Shown: positions 1-9,219, numbered from the stretch's first letter. The stretch is 64,000 nucleotides of DNA from Deltaproteobacteria bacterium (GCA_016235345.1 JACRLG010000028.1:126001-190000), one strand, 5' to 3'. Numbers and translations: made by a program. The notes: generated from the letters alone by a model not told the origin.

Positions 1-668
1 GCCACCATGTCGGCCACCGCCTTGGGAGCCACGTTGGAAATCACCGAAATGACGCCGGAAGCCTTGATTTCCGCGCTTTCCATCATGGAAAAGGTCTTGT
101 CGTCGTCGCCTGAGAGGATGACGAATTTATTGCCGCAAAGCTGGCGGGTGAGCTTCATGTTGTCGAAATCGCCCGTGGCTTCCTTCACCGCGCTCACGTT
201 GGGGTGGGATTCGTTGAGAAGCGCAAGGTCCTGGGGCAGAAGCTGGGCCCCGGTGCGCCCCGGAATCACGTACGGGATGACCGTGAGGTCGGGAAAGGCC
301 GCAGCCACGGGAGCGAGATACTCGCGCCGTATTTCCAGCGAGCTTGGGCCGTTGTAGTAGGGGTCCACCAGAAGCACCGCGCTTGCGCCGTTTTCAGCCG
401 CAAAACGGGTTGCCTCCAGGGCCTCGGTGGTGTTGTTGGAGCCGGTTCCGGCCACCACGTCCACCTTGTCCCTTGCCCTCAGGGACACCCGGCGGGTGAC
501 CTCGTGATGCTCCACCCACGAAAGCGTGGGGCTTTCGCCCGTTGTGCCCGCCGCCAGAACCCCGGAGACCCCGCAGGCCACCTGGAAATCCACCAGCGCG
601 TCGAGTCCTTTTGCATCCAATCCATTTGAAAACGGCGTGATGATCGCCGTATATACACCCGAAAGCAT
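1..668 (-). CDS. dapA: 4-hydroxy-tetrahydrodipicolinate synthase, partial (3' end outside window)
   Basis: Condenses pyruvate with aspartate semialdehyde in the lysine/diaminopimelate pathway; cytosolic (family knowledge). Reading the minus strand from the ATG at 668 gives about 222 residues in one open frame that runs off the window edge. It begins MLSGVYTAIITPF and shows the family signatures: GTTGE near residue 44, an IPY segment near 137, and VKEATGD carrying the Schiff-base lysine near 160. An AGGAGG ribosome site lies at 673-678. Only the N-terminal three quarters is visible. The modular repeat at 680-845 lies immediately upstream, so the promoter must be inside or beyond it. The lyase superfamily includes related aldolases, but the motifs favour DapA. 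Confidence 0.9.
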   Translation of the reverse strand, partial: MLSGVYTAIITPFSNGLDAKGLDALVDFQVACGVSGVLAAGTTGESPTLSWVEHHEVTRRVSLRARDKVDVVAGTGSNNTTEALEATRFAAENGASAVLLVDPYYNGPSSLEIRREYLAPVAAAFPDLTVIPYVIPGRTGAQLLPQDLALLNESHPNVSAVKEATGDFDNMKLTRQLCGNKFVILSGDDDKTFSMMESAEIKASGVISVISNVAPKAVADMV

Positions 669-679
669 AATCCCTCCTT

Positions 680-845
680 AAAGCCCGTCTAAAAACGCGA
701 ACTGCGGCGTCAGGCATCGCATCCCGGCTCGGTCACGTACGACCATCCTGATTTAGCCCAAGAACTCTGCGATTTCTTGGGCGGGTACGCTCCTCGCCGC
801 TCGCTCGCCAACCTTAGCATTTCATCGTTTTTATCCAGGCTTTAT
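680..845 (-). repeat. Modular palindromic repeat, copy A (with loop insert)
   Basis: The ends match the repeat family (GTCTAAAAACGCGAACTG at one end, CATCGTTTTTATCCAGGC at the other). The central ACGTAC region contains about 42 bp (roughly 732-773) that recurs in reverse complement inside copy H. It lies between dapA and the TPR lipoprotein gene. Confidence 0.8.
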
Positions 846-921
846 GTCCAGCCGGATTTAAGCGGCTTTATAATTTTACGTAAACCGGGGCCATTTTATC
901 CGGCCCCTGTTGATTCGACCT

Positions 922-1431
922 CTATTTGGCCTTAAGAAAATCCGCCTCCGCCTTCTCCAACTCATTCAGGGCCTTCCAGCACAGGCCCCGGTAGTAGTAG
1001 GCGGACTTCAGGTCGGGCTTTCTTGCTATCACCCTTTCAAAATCAGCCAGGGCGTCTTTTACGGACCCGGATTCGTGAAGGAATATCCCGCGCTGCATCA
1101 TGTACTGCCAGCGATTTTCGGCATCGGAAAGGTCCACCGCCTGGTTGTAGTCCGAAAGGGCGCGGTCCCGGTCCTTGATGGCCCGGTAAGCGGCGGCCCT
1201 GTTGTTGTAGGCCGGCGCCAACCGGGCTGGTTTTCCCTGATTTTCCTGGATGAAGCGGGTGTAATGGATTATGGCCGCATCGTACTGGCCGCGTTCCAGG
1301 GCGTCCGCCCCCTGTTTGAAGCTCCAGTCCGAGCGCGAAGCCAGGGACTCCATCTGCACTCCGCAGCCGTAGAGCGCAAACAGCGCAAAAAGGGCGAGAA
1401 CCGCGATACCTGCTTGAAGGCTTTGCCTCAT
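922..1431 (-). CDS. TPR-repeat lipoprotein
   Basis: A protein of 169 residues with a short Arg-containing N-terminus, a hydrophobic stretch and a lipobox-like LYGC near residue 22, so it is probably exported and lipid-anchored. The rest is helical with tetratricopeptide features (for example NRAAAYRAIKDRDRALSDYN and YYRGLCWKALNELEKAEADF), about three to four repeats; such domains bind protein partners. I chose the ATG at 1431 because it gives a clean signal peptide and has AAAGGG about 9 nt upstream; a GTG at 1449 would add six residues. It lies downstream of the receiver-like gene, separated by repeat copy B. The specific function is unknown. Confidence 0.75.
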   Translation of the reverse strand: MRQSLQAGIAVLALFALFALYGCGVQMESLASRSDWSFKQGADALERGQYDAAIIHYTRFIQENQGKPARLAPAYNNRAAAYRAIKDRDRALSDYNQAVDLSDAENRWQYMMQRGIFLHESGSVKDALADFERVIARKPDLKSAYYYRGLCWKALNELEKAEADFLKAK

Positions 1432-1477
1432 GACGACGGACCCTTTCACAACCCGTTCCGGTGCGTTAACCCTTTCC

Positions 1478-1642
1478 AGCCCGTTATAAAAGGCTGGATA
1501 CGAAGCCTGGATGCCAGTTTAAATATCGGCGATGAAGTGCAAGGAGTGCGAAAAGCCAATGAGCAAAGCGTACTAAATGTACGTGGCGGAATTGGCTTTG
1601 ATGCGCGGGCACTGTCAATTCGCGTTTTTAGACAGGCTGTTA
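1478..1642 (+). repeat. Modular palindromic repeat, copy B
   Basis: Type-1 centre: AAGCCAAT and ATTGGCTT arms flank an AGCGTACTAAATGTACGT core, with CGCGTTTTTAGACAGGCTGT at the right end. The stop codon of the neighbouring minus-strand gene (TTA at 1640-1642) is formed by the end of the repeat. Confidence 0.85.
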
Positions 1643-2317
1643 CAGGCGTCCCATTTTTTTCAACGTATCGTTGAACGTGCGGTAAAAACCGTTGTTTTCC
1701 GAAACCCCGGTGCTGATGATGCTGCCAATCTCGTCGATGTTCTTCAAGTTGATGATTATATTGACGCTTTTGGTGAAGGATGCCATGTTGTCCATGGTGC
1801 GGTGTTCGGAGCATAAAAGCACCAGGAAAATCTGCCTTCGCGTGGAAATGGTGAGCCTTCCCAAAAATTTCAGCACGTGGTTGTTTTCCGCGTTGTCCGT
1901 GTCGAACATCTCGTTTAGGACAACCATGTCGAAAATGTGAAAACGCATGGCTTTCAGGGCCTCGCGGGCGGTGGACGCCTCGGTGACCCGGTAGTGCATG
2001 TTTTCCAGGGCCGCCCTCACCCGCGCCTTGTTGCCGGAATCCGCATCGCAGACCAGGGCCGTGAGGGTTCCCTCGTCAATGTAATCAAAGGGCTTGTCCG
2101 AAGCGTCGTACTGGCCGGAAATCACCTCGTCCGCCAGGTTTTTTCCAGTCTTGCCGTTTGCCGGAGCCGGGGGCTTGCCGTTGTGGTTTTTGGCCCGCGT
2201 GTCAACGGTGATCTTTTCCTTGCACTTGGGGCAGGGAACAGCCACCAGCTTGTCCTTGGGCAGTTTCTCGTCCGGAATCTTGAACTGGGCCCGGCAGTTT
2301 TCGCAGGTTATTTCCAT
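1640..2317 (-). CDS. Zinc-ribbon protein with degenerate receiver-like domain
   Basis: 225 residues. Residues 1-40 form an MJ0042-type zinc ribbon with CENC (C5, C8) and CPKC (C29, C32). A charged linker follows, then a response-regulator-like fold from about residue 85: LTALVCDADS supplies the acidic pair (D91, D93), but the segment DMVVLNEMF has Asn135 where receivers carry the phosphorylated Asp. It is therefore probably a pseudo-receiver that binds partners without phosphotransfer (inference). I chose the ATG at 2317 because the zinc ribbon starts there; an upstream in-frame start at 2374 only adds basic sequence unlike the family. It follows pilU by 63 bp on the same strand, which hints at a role in pilus motility regulation. 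Confidence 0.7.
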   Translation of the reverse strand: MEITCENCRAQFKIPDEKLPKDKLVAVPCPKCKEKITVDTRAKNHNGKPPAPANGKTGKNLADEVISGQYDASDKPFDYIDEGTLTALVCDADSGNKARVRAALENMHYRVTEASTAREALKAMRFHIFDMVVLNEMFDTDNAENNHVLKFLGRLTISTRRQIFLVLLCSEHRTMDNMASFTKSVNIIINLKNIDEIGSIISTGVSENNGFYRTFNDTLKKMGRL

Positions 2318-2380
2318 TTTTATAAGCCTTCGCGTCCGGCGGTTGTGGAAAAACCGGCCTCTCCAGGAGGCCATGCCGCT

Positions 2381-3550
2381 CTATTTTATGTTTCTGCCGT
2401 AGGCGTTGTCCACTTCCAGGTGGTCTATGTCGCTGGTGGCCTCGCCGCGCGCGCTCTTCACCGAGTCGATGCCCCTGCCCACCACTGCCTTGTGGGACGC
2501 GTAGGCCGCGCCCGTGGCCTCGGTGATGAAGCCGCGCTCGTAAAGGGAGATGATGTAATCATCGAAGGTGGTCATGCCGAAGGCCGTGCCCTGCTGGATG
2601 ATCTCGTAAAAGGTCTTGCCCTCGCTTTCGCCGTGAAGGATGGTGTCCTTTACGCGGATGTTGGAGCCCATGACCTCGAAGGCCGCCACGCGCCCTCCGC
2701 CCACCTTGGGAAGGAGCCTCTGGCACACGATCCACCGCATTGTGTCGGCGAGCCTTATGCGTATCTGGTTTTCCTCCTCGGTGTTAAACATGCCGAGAAT
2801 TCGGTTGATGGTCTGGCCGGAGTCGATGGTGTGCAGGGTGCTCATGACCAGATGCCCTGTTTCCGCCGCCGAAAGCGCGATTTCCACGGTTTCGCGGTCC
2901 CGCATTTCGCCCACCAGGATCACCTTGGGGGCCTGGCGCATGGCGGCCCGAAGGCCCCGCGAAAAGCTGTCGAAATCCGCGCCCAGCTCGCGCTGGTTGA
3001 AGGTGGCCTTCTTGTGCGGATGCTGGTATTCCACAGGGTCTTCCAGGGTTATGATGTGGAAGCTCTCGGCCTCGTTGATCTCGTTCAGAAGGGCCGCAAG
3101 GCTGGTGGATTTACCCGAACCCGTCGCGCCCGTCACCAGGATGATACCGTTCTTCTCCTTGGCCATCTTGTGAAAGGCCTGGGGAAGGGCCAAATCCTGG
3201 ATGGTGGGAATCTTGGTTTCCAGTTTTCGCAGAACCACCGAGTAGGTGCCGCGCTGGGAGAAGATGTTCACGCGGAAGCGGGCCTTGCCAGGAAGCTCGT
3301 AGGAAAGGTCGCAGGAGCCCTCGTTCAGAAGGATGTCCGTGAGACGCCTGTCCTTGTTTATGAGATTCAGGGCGAATATCTCGGTCTGAAAGGGCGTCAG
3401 CTCCTTCACCGGCGGGGTCATTTCCACCGGGTACAGGACGCCGGAGCTTTCAACCTGGAAGGGCTTGCCGGCAGTGATGTTCAAATCCGAGACGTTGTCG
3501 TAGGAATCCAGCATCTTTGTAAGGATGTGGTCGATTTCCTGCTTGCGCAT
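2381..3550 (-). CDS. pilU: Type IV pilus retraction ATPase, PilU/PilT-like
   Basis: A hexameric cytoplasmic ATPase of the PilT/PilU secretion ATPase group, 389 residues. Walker A is GATGSGKS near residue 140, the Asp-box region is ITLEDPVEY, Walker B is VILVGEMRDRET, and the His box is GHLVMSTLHT. It starts 1 nt after the stop of pilT, so the two are translationally coupled. Differences from its neighbour (a longer C-terminal tail after the ATPase core, divergent N-domain) suggest the accessory PilU role rather than a copy of PilT; this split is an inference. No pilin or pilus assembly genes are in the window. Confidence 0.85.
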   Translation of the reverse strand: MRKQEIDHILTKMLDSYDNVSDLNITAGKPFQVESSGVLYPVEMTPPVKELTPFQTEIFALNLINKDRRLTDILLNEGSCDLSYELPGKARFRVNIFSQRGTYSVVLRKLETKIPTIQDLALPQAFHKMAKEKNGIILVTGATGSGKSTSLAALLNEINEAESFHIITLEDPVEYQHPHKKATFNQRELGADFDSFSRGLRAAMRQAPKVILVGEMRDRETVEIALSAAETGHLVMSTLHTIDSGQTINRILGMFNTEEENQIRIRLADTMRWIVCQRLLPKVGGGRVAAFEVMGSNIRVKDTILHGESEGKTFYEIIQQGTAFGMTTFDDYIISLYERGFITEATGAAYASHKAVVGRGIDSVKSARGEATSDIDHLEVDNAYGRNIK

Positions 3551-3551
3551 G

Positions 3552-4634
3552 TCACGCCTCCGTGAAGTCCGTGGGCGGGTTTTTCAGAAGCGGCCTGAAC
3601 CGGGCCTTGTCGTTGGCCTTCATGTAGGCGTCTTCAACGTCTATCCGACCCCTGTGCACCAGATCCATGATGGCGTCGTCCAGAAGCTGCATTCCATATT
3701 TCTTTCCGGTCTGGACCGCAGAAGGAATCTGGAAGGTCTTGTTTTCACGGATCAGGTTTCGCACGGCCGGGGTGGCGATTAGAATCTCCAGGGCCGCGCA
3801 GCGCCCCTTCTTGTCTATGCGCTTGAAAAGGGTCTGGCTTATGACGCAGCGTATGCCGTCGGCGAGCGTCGAGCGTATCTGCTCCTGCTGGCTCGCAGGG
3901 AAGACTTCGATGATGCGGTCCACCGTCTTGGCCGCGCTTGTGGTGTGAAGGGTGGCGAAGACAAGATGGCCCGTGGAGGCGGCCTCCACCGCAAGGCTTA
4001 TGGTTTCAAGGTCGCGCATTTCGCCCACGAGGATTATGTCCGGGTCCTCGCGGAGCGCCCCCCTAAGCGCGTTGGTGAAGTTCTTGGTGTGGGTTCCCAC
4101 CTCCCGGTGGTTCACTATGCAGCTTTTGGACTCATGGACGAATTCTATGGGGTCCTCGATGGTTATGATGTGGTCCTTGCGGCTGCGGTTGGCCACGTCG
4201 ATGATGGACGCCAGTGTGGTTGACTTGCCGCTTCCGGTGGGGCCCGTAACAATGACAAGCCCGCGCGGGAGGGAGGCGAGCTTGGACACCACCGGGGGAA
4301 GGCCCAGCTGCTCGGCGGTCTGTATCACCTGGGGAATTTCGCGGAAAACCGCAGCAACCCCGTATTTCTGCATGAAAAAGTTGGCCCTGTAGCGGGCCAC
4401 GCCCGGAAGCTCGTAGCCGAAATCGAGATCGCCCGTTTCCTCGAAGATCTTGATGCGGTCTTCGGGTGTGATCTCGTAGAGCATTCCGCGCAATTCGTCG
4501 GATTCCAGGACCTTGTACTTGATGCGCTCTATTTCGCCGCGTATGCGCAGGGCGGGCTGCTGGCCGGAGACAAGGTGAAGGTCCGACGCCCCCTGCTCGT
4601 GCATGAGTTTGAAAAATGCATCAATCTTGGCCAT
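3552..4634 (-). CDS. pilT: Type IV pilus twitching motility ATPase PilT
   Basis: 360 residues, the usual PilT length. ATP hydrolysis drives pilus retraction (family knowledge). Walker A is GPTGSGKSTT near residue 130, with ITIEDPIEF, DIILVGEMRDLET and GHLVFATLHT following in the expected order. AAAGGAG lies upstream of the ATG at 4634. It is in line with yggT upstream (47 bp gap) and pilU downstream (1 bp gap), so yggT-pilT-pilU probably form one transcript. Confidence 0.9.
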   Translation of the reverse strand: MAKIDAFFKLMHEQGASDLHLVSGQQPALRIRGEIERIKYKVLESDELRGMLYEITPEDRIKIFEETGDLDFGYELPGVARYRANFFMQKYGVAAVFREIPQVIQTAEQLGLPPVVSKLASLPRGLVIVTGPTGSGKSTTLASIIDVANRSRKDHIITIEDPIEFVHESKSCIVNHREVGTHTKNFTNALRGALREDPDIILVGEMRDLETISLAVEAASTGHLVFATLHTTSAAKTVDRIIEVFPASQQEQIRSTLADGIRCVISQTLFKRIDKKGRCAALEILIATPAVRNLIRENKTFQIPSAVQTGKKYGMQLLDDAIMDLVHRGRIDVEDAYMKANDKARFRPLLKNPPTDFTEA

Positions 4635-4681
4635 GAAACAGCTCCTTTGGAGTCAACGAATGCGTTTGAAGTCAAACTGAT

Positions 4682-5005
4682 TCAATAAGCAAATGAACCG
4701 GCGCCGGGCGCCATGGTGTGAGCCAGGGTGAAAAGGGTTCTCACCAGGAAGTATTTCAGAAAATAGATGGCCAGAATGAGGACAAAGGGGGAAAAATCGA
4801 TCCCTCCGCCGCTGACAGGGAGCCTCTTCCTGATCTGGTACAACACGGGCTCGGTGGCCCGGTGGATGAAACGCACGATGGGGTTGTAGGGGTCGGGGCT
4901 GACCCAGGACAGGAGCGCGGCAACTATCACCAGCATCATGTAGGCCGAAAGGCCCATGTTTAAAACATAGGCCAACGCCTCGAAAAAAAAGCGGAATACG
5001 AACAT
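4682..5005 (-). CDS. YggT family integral membrane protein
   Basis: 107 residues with two hydrophobic YGGT segments (about 12-33 and 70-95). The diagnostic LLSWVSPDPYNPIVRFI run after the first helix and the VLYQIRKRLP-GGGIDFSPFV stretch identify the family. YggT proteins are linked to division-plane organisation and osmotic responses in some bacteria, but the biochemical role is unsettled. It precedes pilT on the same strand. Upstream lies repeat copy C and then a divergent gene. Confidence 0.85.
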   Translation of the reverse strand: MFVFRFFFEALAYVLNMGLSAYMMLVIVAALLSWVSPDPYNPIVRFIHRATEPVLYQIRKRLPVSGGGIDFSPFVLILAIYFLKYFLVRTLFTLAHTMAPGAGSFAY

Positions 5006-5041
5006 CGCAACGCCTCGTTATTGGCTTGTTTGAATTTTACC

Positions 5042-5196
5042 TAACAGCCCGTTGGAAAAGGCTGTATGAAAAGCCTGGATAAAAACGATGAAGTTCAAGG
5101 AGTGCGAAAAGCCAATGAGTAAGCGTACTTTTTCGTACGTGACGGAATTGGCTTTGATGCACGACACAGCAATTCGCGTTTTTAGACAGGCTGCTA
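5042..5196 (+). repeat. Modular palindromic repeat, copy C
   Basis: Full-length type-1 copy: AACAGCCCGTTGGAAAAGGC at the left, AAGCCAATGAGTAAGCGTAC and CGTACGTGACGGAATTGGCT forming the central hairpin, TTTTTAGACAGGCTGCTAA at the right. It sits between divergent genes. Confidence 0.9.
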
Positions 5197-5497
5197 AGGG
5201 CCTTTTACGAAGAATCGGAAAACCCAACCTTGTTGACGAAAGCCGGTCTGCGGCGCTCCTGAAAGACCCGTGTGCAGGATTGTTCCAGGATTGCACGGCA
5301 ACAAGTCCATTTGGCCAGAACTATCATGCCGGGGCCTGTAAAGTCAAGGACCGCAATGCCGCCCTATGGCCGGGCGCATTAGATTGACGGCGGATGGGAT
5401 TTCCGCTATTGCCCGTTACATACATATTCGTTTCATGATCAGGCTGCGCGCCCTTGGGCGCGGAAACTTCAAATACAAACCGGGCGGATTTTTCGGG
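5197..5497. other. Upstream region of the SGNH hydrolase gene, no gene seen
   Basis: About 300 bp after repeat C. It contains in-frame upstream codons of the hydrolase but no convincing ribosome site and no recognised element. Confidence 0.5.
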
Positions 5498-6757
5498 ATG
5501 ACGAAAGCCAAGGCCGCGACAACGATCAGAAATCATCTTTCGCCCGGAAGGTTTGCGGCTTTCACGGCAAAAGCCGTATTTTGCGCTTATGTCGCTTACA
5601 AGCTCATACTGGCCGCAATAGGCATATATTCTTTTGCCACATTCTGCATTATTACGGCGTTTCTGCTGTATCCCGCCTGTTCCGCCGTTTCATTTTTCGT
5701 AAAAGACGCAGAGCGGAGAAAAATACAATTTGCTTTTCTTGTGTTTTTCCTTGCCCTTGTCTCCGCAGAATCATATTTGAGATGCTTTGACAGAAGATTC
5801 GCAAGCTACGGCGAAAGAAACGGCTCTCATGAATATACTTCGATATACAGTTACAACATATATAAATATGTCACTGAAATTTTTTTTGACGAGCGTGAGA
5901 TCAGGGAAAAAATGAGCCGCACAGTGAATAAGGAATTCCATTACGAGTCCTCGTTCAATTTCATCAACATGCGGGATATCGAGCATCCCTTGCGAAAAGC
6001 CCCGTACGAATACAGAATCGCGGCCCTGGGGGATTCCTTCACGGAAGGCGTGGGAGTCGCGCAGGACCAGACCTGGCCGCGCCTTCTTCAAAAGATGCTT
6101 CCCTCAGTCAATGGCCTTCGCACGAGGGTGATGAACTGCGGCATCGTCAGTCACGACACCGTGGACGAACTTCAGGTGCTCCGTGAAAGGGTTCTGGCTT
6201 TCCGGCCCGACATGGTGATCGTTGCTGTGAACAGCTCGGACATAACGGACATCGCCACAAAAGGCGGCCAGGAAAGAATCGGCAGGCCCTTTTACAGGCC
6301 GCCCGGAAGCCCCTGGTGGGAATTTCTCTTCGGTTCGAGCTTTCTGGTGAGGCATTTTGTCCAGGGCATCTTAGGCTATGACTGGACCCTGAAAAGCAGC
6401 GCCGAATTAAAGGCGGGCGACGCGAGGGCTCTTGACGCCATATACCAGACCATCATGGATTTCGCGCACCTGTCCGGGGAGCGCGGTTTTGCGCTGGTGG
6501 CGGTTTTTCATCCCATGAAACACGAGCTTGAAAAAGGCGGCTGGCCCCTTGACGGCCTTATCGGAAGACTGGCGGGTGAAAAGGATATTCTCGTGGTGAA
6601 CCTTCTGGAGTATTACAAGGCCGAGTGCGCGAAATCAGGCGTACCGGCTTCGGACATCTACTGGCCCGTCGATCTGCACCACAACGCCCGGGGCTACGAA
6701 CTTTTCGCCCGGGGCGTTGCGGAGGCCATCTCAAAAACACCCGGAATAAAAAATTGA
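5498..6757 (+). CDS. Membrane-anchored SGNH/GDSL-type hydrolase
   Basis: About 419 residues. Two or three hydrophobic segments lie in residues 20-85, followed by an extracytoplasmic SGNH fold: block I ALGDSFTEGVG holds the nucleophile Ser, a NSSD segment fits block III, and DLHHNARGYELF holds the Asp-His pair of block V. Such enzymes remove or transfer acyl groups on glycans or lipids; the substrate is unknown. The start is uncertain: the ATG at 5498 lacks a clear ribosome site, and in-frame ATGs exist at 5435 and 5366. The 5' third (5560-5960) is visibly more AT-rich than its neighbours, which may indicate transfer. Confidence 0.7.
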   Translation: MTKAKAATTIRNHLSPGRFAAFTAKAVFCAYVAYKLILAAIGIYSFATFCIITAFLLYPACSAVSFFVKDAERRKIQFAFLVFFLALVSAESYLRCFDRRFASYGERNGSHEYTSIYSYNIYKYVTEIFFDEREIREKMSRTVNKEFHYESSFNFINMRDIEHPLRKAPYEYRIAALGDSFTEGVGVAQDQTWPRLLQKMLPSVNGLRTRVMNCGIVSHDTVDELQVLRERVLAFRPDMVIVAVNSSDITDIATKGGQERIGRPFYRPPGSPWWEFLFGSSFLVRHFVQGILGYDWTLKSSAELKAGDARALDAIYQTIMDFAHLSGERGFALVAVFHPMKHELEKGGWPLDGLIGRLAGEKDILVVNLLEYYKAECAKSGVPASDIYWPVDLHHNARGYELFARGVAEAISKTPGIKN

Positions 6758-6784
6758 GGTCGGCGTAACGGGTTCCGAACCACC

Positions 6785-7273
6785 TCACCCGCAGCACCGC
6801 TTGTACTTCTTGCCGCTTCCGCAGGGGCAGGGGTCGTTCCTGCCCACCTTGGGGCCTTCGCGCCTTATGGTCTCCACGGGCACCGGGTTTCCGTCGAAAA
6901 AATACCAGGCCCCGTCCTTTTTCTTAAACTCCGCAAGCTCGTGATGCCTCACCCGGTTGCCCTTCTGGCTGTAAACCGCGACGAATTCAACCAGCCCGGT
7001 TTCGTCGTCAGGCCCGCCCTTTTCCGCCTTTTCGATGGATAGCCCGTGCCACTGGCTTTTTTTGGACCAGGAAAGTGAGCTTGACTCGTCGAACTCACCG
7101 GTTTTTTCCGGGTGGGTGGTGTTTTTGAGAAAATCGATCTTTCCGGTGGCGTAGGCCGTGTAGCGGCTCCTCATAAGCTCTTCAGCCGTTGCGGCGGGCC
7201 TTTGGCCCTCGATCAGCGGTTCGCAGCACTCGGAGTATTCACGGCCTGATGTGCAGGGGCATGGGTTTTCCAT
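6785..7273 (-). CDS. YchJ family protein (UPF0225) with two SEC-C motifs
   Basis: 162 residues, typical for the family. There is a SEC-C zinc-binding motif at each end (N-terminal [14 protein letters not shown]-terminal [16 protein letters not shown]) around an NTF2-like core containing RYTAY and FVAVY. SEC-C motifs bind zinc and often contact the SecB/ribosome machinery; the function of YchJ is not established. It is convergent with the SGNH gene (27 bp gap). No terminator is evident. Confidence 0.88.
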   Translation of the reverse strand: MENPCPCTSGREYSECCEPLIEGQRPAATAEELMRSRYTAYATGKIDFLKNTTHPEKTGEFDESSSLSWSKKSQWHGLSIEKAEKGGPDDETGLVEFVAVYSQKGNRVRHHELAEFKKKDGAWYFFDGNPVPVETIRREGPKVGRNDPCPCGSGKKYKRCCG

Positions 7274-7371
7274 TTAATTTTTCCTTTTCGCGCCTTGCGG
7301 GTCGCAGAGCATGATCTGTTGTTATAATTTGATCCGTCGGATATCCTTGTTAATTTTTCCGTTCCCGCCTG

Positions 7372-9219
7372 TCAAGCCGAATCCCCAGTCTCGGCCAAAC
7401 GGGCTTTCACAAGCCCCCTTACGGAGTTGGCCAGAAAGAGGGCGTCGGCGCTTTCGATAAAGCCCCGGTCCATAACCCGCTCCCTGATTTTCCCCTCTGC
7501 AAGAAGCCTCGCCCGCAAAGTTCCCGGAAGAAGCCCGCTTGAGACGGGCGGAGTGTACAGATTTCCGTCCTTTTCCGCGACAAGGTTGGCGATGGCGGTT
7601 TCGGTGACCTCACCGCGCTCGTTTACAATGATGGCGTCGAAAATATCCGGCGCGGACCTCCTGGCTTCCGAAAGGGCCTTTTCGTAGATTTCCCGCCTGG
7701 TTGTCTTGTGCCGGAGCATGGGGTCGGTGGAATCGACCGCAAGGGGCGAAAAGGCCACGGAAACGGCCTCGGTGAAAGCCTGGGGAGCCGGGCCGTGGGT
7801 CGCCTCCACCAGTCCGTCCTCGTTTAGCAGAAGCCTCACCCGGCGAGGCTCCGGGCCGAATCCTGCCGTGAGGTCGTCCAGGGCGTCGGCCACCGCTTTT
7901 TGGTCGAAGGGAAAGCCGAAAAAGGCCGCCGAATCTGCGAGACGGGCCAGATGCTCGGAAAGGAGCGCCCAGCCAACTTCGGGGGTCCACAAAAGGGTTT
8001 CCAGGAGGGAGAACCCGTGCCTGCGCCTCGTGAGCACGGCGGCCTTGATGTTGCACTCCTCGTATTCCTCGGCGGGCTCCGAATCCCAGACTATGCCTCC
8101 GCCCACGCCGTAGAGGGCCTGCCGGGCCAAGCGGTTCACCACCACCGTCCTTATGGCCACGTTGAAACGGGCGTAATTGCCAGGACCCAGGAAGCCGCAG
8201 GCCCCGGTGTAGACCCCGCGCGGAGTGGTTTCCAGCTCCGCGATTATGTTCATGGTGTTGACCTTGGGGGCTCCGGTGATGGAGGCGCAGGGGAAAAGGG
8301 CGGAGAAAAGCTCCCGGAACCCGGCGCGGGTCCTGGCCGTGACGGTGGAGGTCATCTGGAGAACCGTGGGGTAGCGCTCCACGGAAAAAAGATGCGGGAC
8401 CTCAACCGTGCCTGTTTCGGCCACCCGGCCCAGGTCGTTTCGGATCATGTCCACTATCATCACGTTTTCGGCGCGGTTTTTCTCCGAGTTGTAAAGCCAG
8501 GCGGCGGACGCCTCGTCCTCGGAGGCCGTGCCCCCGCGCGGGGCCGTGCCTTTCATGGGGCGGCAGGTCACGTTTTCACCCTGGCGCAGAAAAAAGACCT
8601 CCGGAGAGGCCGAGCAGACAGCGAAATCGCCGGTGTCGAAATACGCCGCGTAAAGGCATTGCTGGGAGGAGACAAGGAGCCGGAACCACTCGAAATCGCA
8701 GCCTTCAAAAGGGGCGGACAGGCGAAGGGTGTAGTTCACCTGGTAGGTGTCGCCGTTTGCAATGTGGTCCTTCACCCTTCTGACGGCGGCCTCGTACTCA
8801 GCGCGGGTGACGGAAGAAGCGAAGGCGCCGGGCGGCGAAAAACCGGGGCCGGGCGGCGGAAGCTCCACCACTTCCGGCGCGTCGTAGATGCCGAACCACA
8901 GTAGCGGCGGGGCGTCGGAACCGGGCGTAACGGCGCGAAAGGCGGGGTCGAAGGCCGGGGATGCCTCGTAGGAAACAAAGCCTGCGGCGAAGCGGCCCTT
9001 ACCCTCCACCTGGGCCTCGACTTCCGCCAGGGCAGGGAGAACCTCGGAAAGCCCGTGGGCGCGGAGAATCCCAAGGGGGCGCGAAAACTTCAGCCAACCG
9101 CCTTTTTCCGGGTCGAAAATTATTGATGTGCCCGCAAAGGGGGCATCGATTTTGTCTGTAAAAACCACGCGGCCAAATTCCATCGGTAACGTAAAAAACA
9201 CGGACTTGCGCCGGAACAT
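7372..9219 (-). CDS. pabB: Aminodeoxychorismate synthase component I / aminodeoxychorismate lyase fusion
   Basis: Bifunctional enzyme for 4-aminobenzoate, the folate precursor: the first part aminates chorismate (PabB), the second releases pyruvate (PabC). 615 residues. Residues 1-390 are the chorismate-binding domain, with PMKGTAPRG, IVDMIRNDLGRV and CASITGAPK. Residues 400-610 are a fold-type IV PLP domain, with the candidate PLP lysine in RHKTTRR and an EVTETAIAN segment. A second ATG at 9183 is an alternative start. This PabB-PabC fusion is known in several phyla. The PabA glutaminase is not in the window. folK at 42566 belongs to the same pathway. Confidence 0.9.
   Translation of the reverse strand: MFRRKSVFFTLPMEFGRVVFTDKIDAPFAGTSIIFDPEKGGWLKFSRPLGILRAHGLSEVLPALAEVEAQVEGKGRFAAGFVSYEASPAFDPAFRAVTPGSDAPPLLWFGIYDAPEVVELPPPGPGFSPPGAFASSVTRAEYEAAVRRVKDHIANGDTYQVNYTLRLSAPFEGCDFEWFRLLVSSQQCLYAAYFDTGDFAVCSASPEVFFLRQGENVTCRPMKGTAPRGGTASEDEASAAWLYNSEKNRAENVMIVDMIRNDLGRVAETGTVEVPHLFSVERYPTVLQMTSTVTARTRAGFRELFSALFPCASITGAPKVNTMNIIAELETTPRGVYTGACGFLGPGNYARFNVAIRTVVVNRLARQALYGVGGGIVWDSEPAEEYEECNIKAAVLTRRRHGFSLLETLLWTPEVGWALLSEHLARLADSAAFFGFPFDQKAVADALDDLTAGFGPEPRRVRLLLNEDGLVEATHGPAPQAFTEAVSVAFSPLAVDSTDPMLRHKTTRREIYEKALSEARRSAPDIFDAIIVNERGEVTETAIANLVAEKDGNLYTPPVSSGLLPGTLRARLLAEGKIRERVMDRGFIESADALFLANSVRGLVKARLAETGDSA

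Noticed and set aside
394-717. Minus-strand open frame of 107 codons over the 5' end of dapA
   Set aside because: It lies in another frame over a clear dapA reading frame with good motifs and ribosome site.
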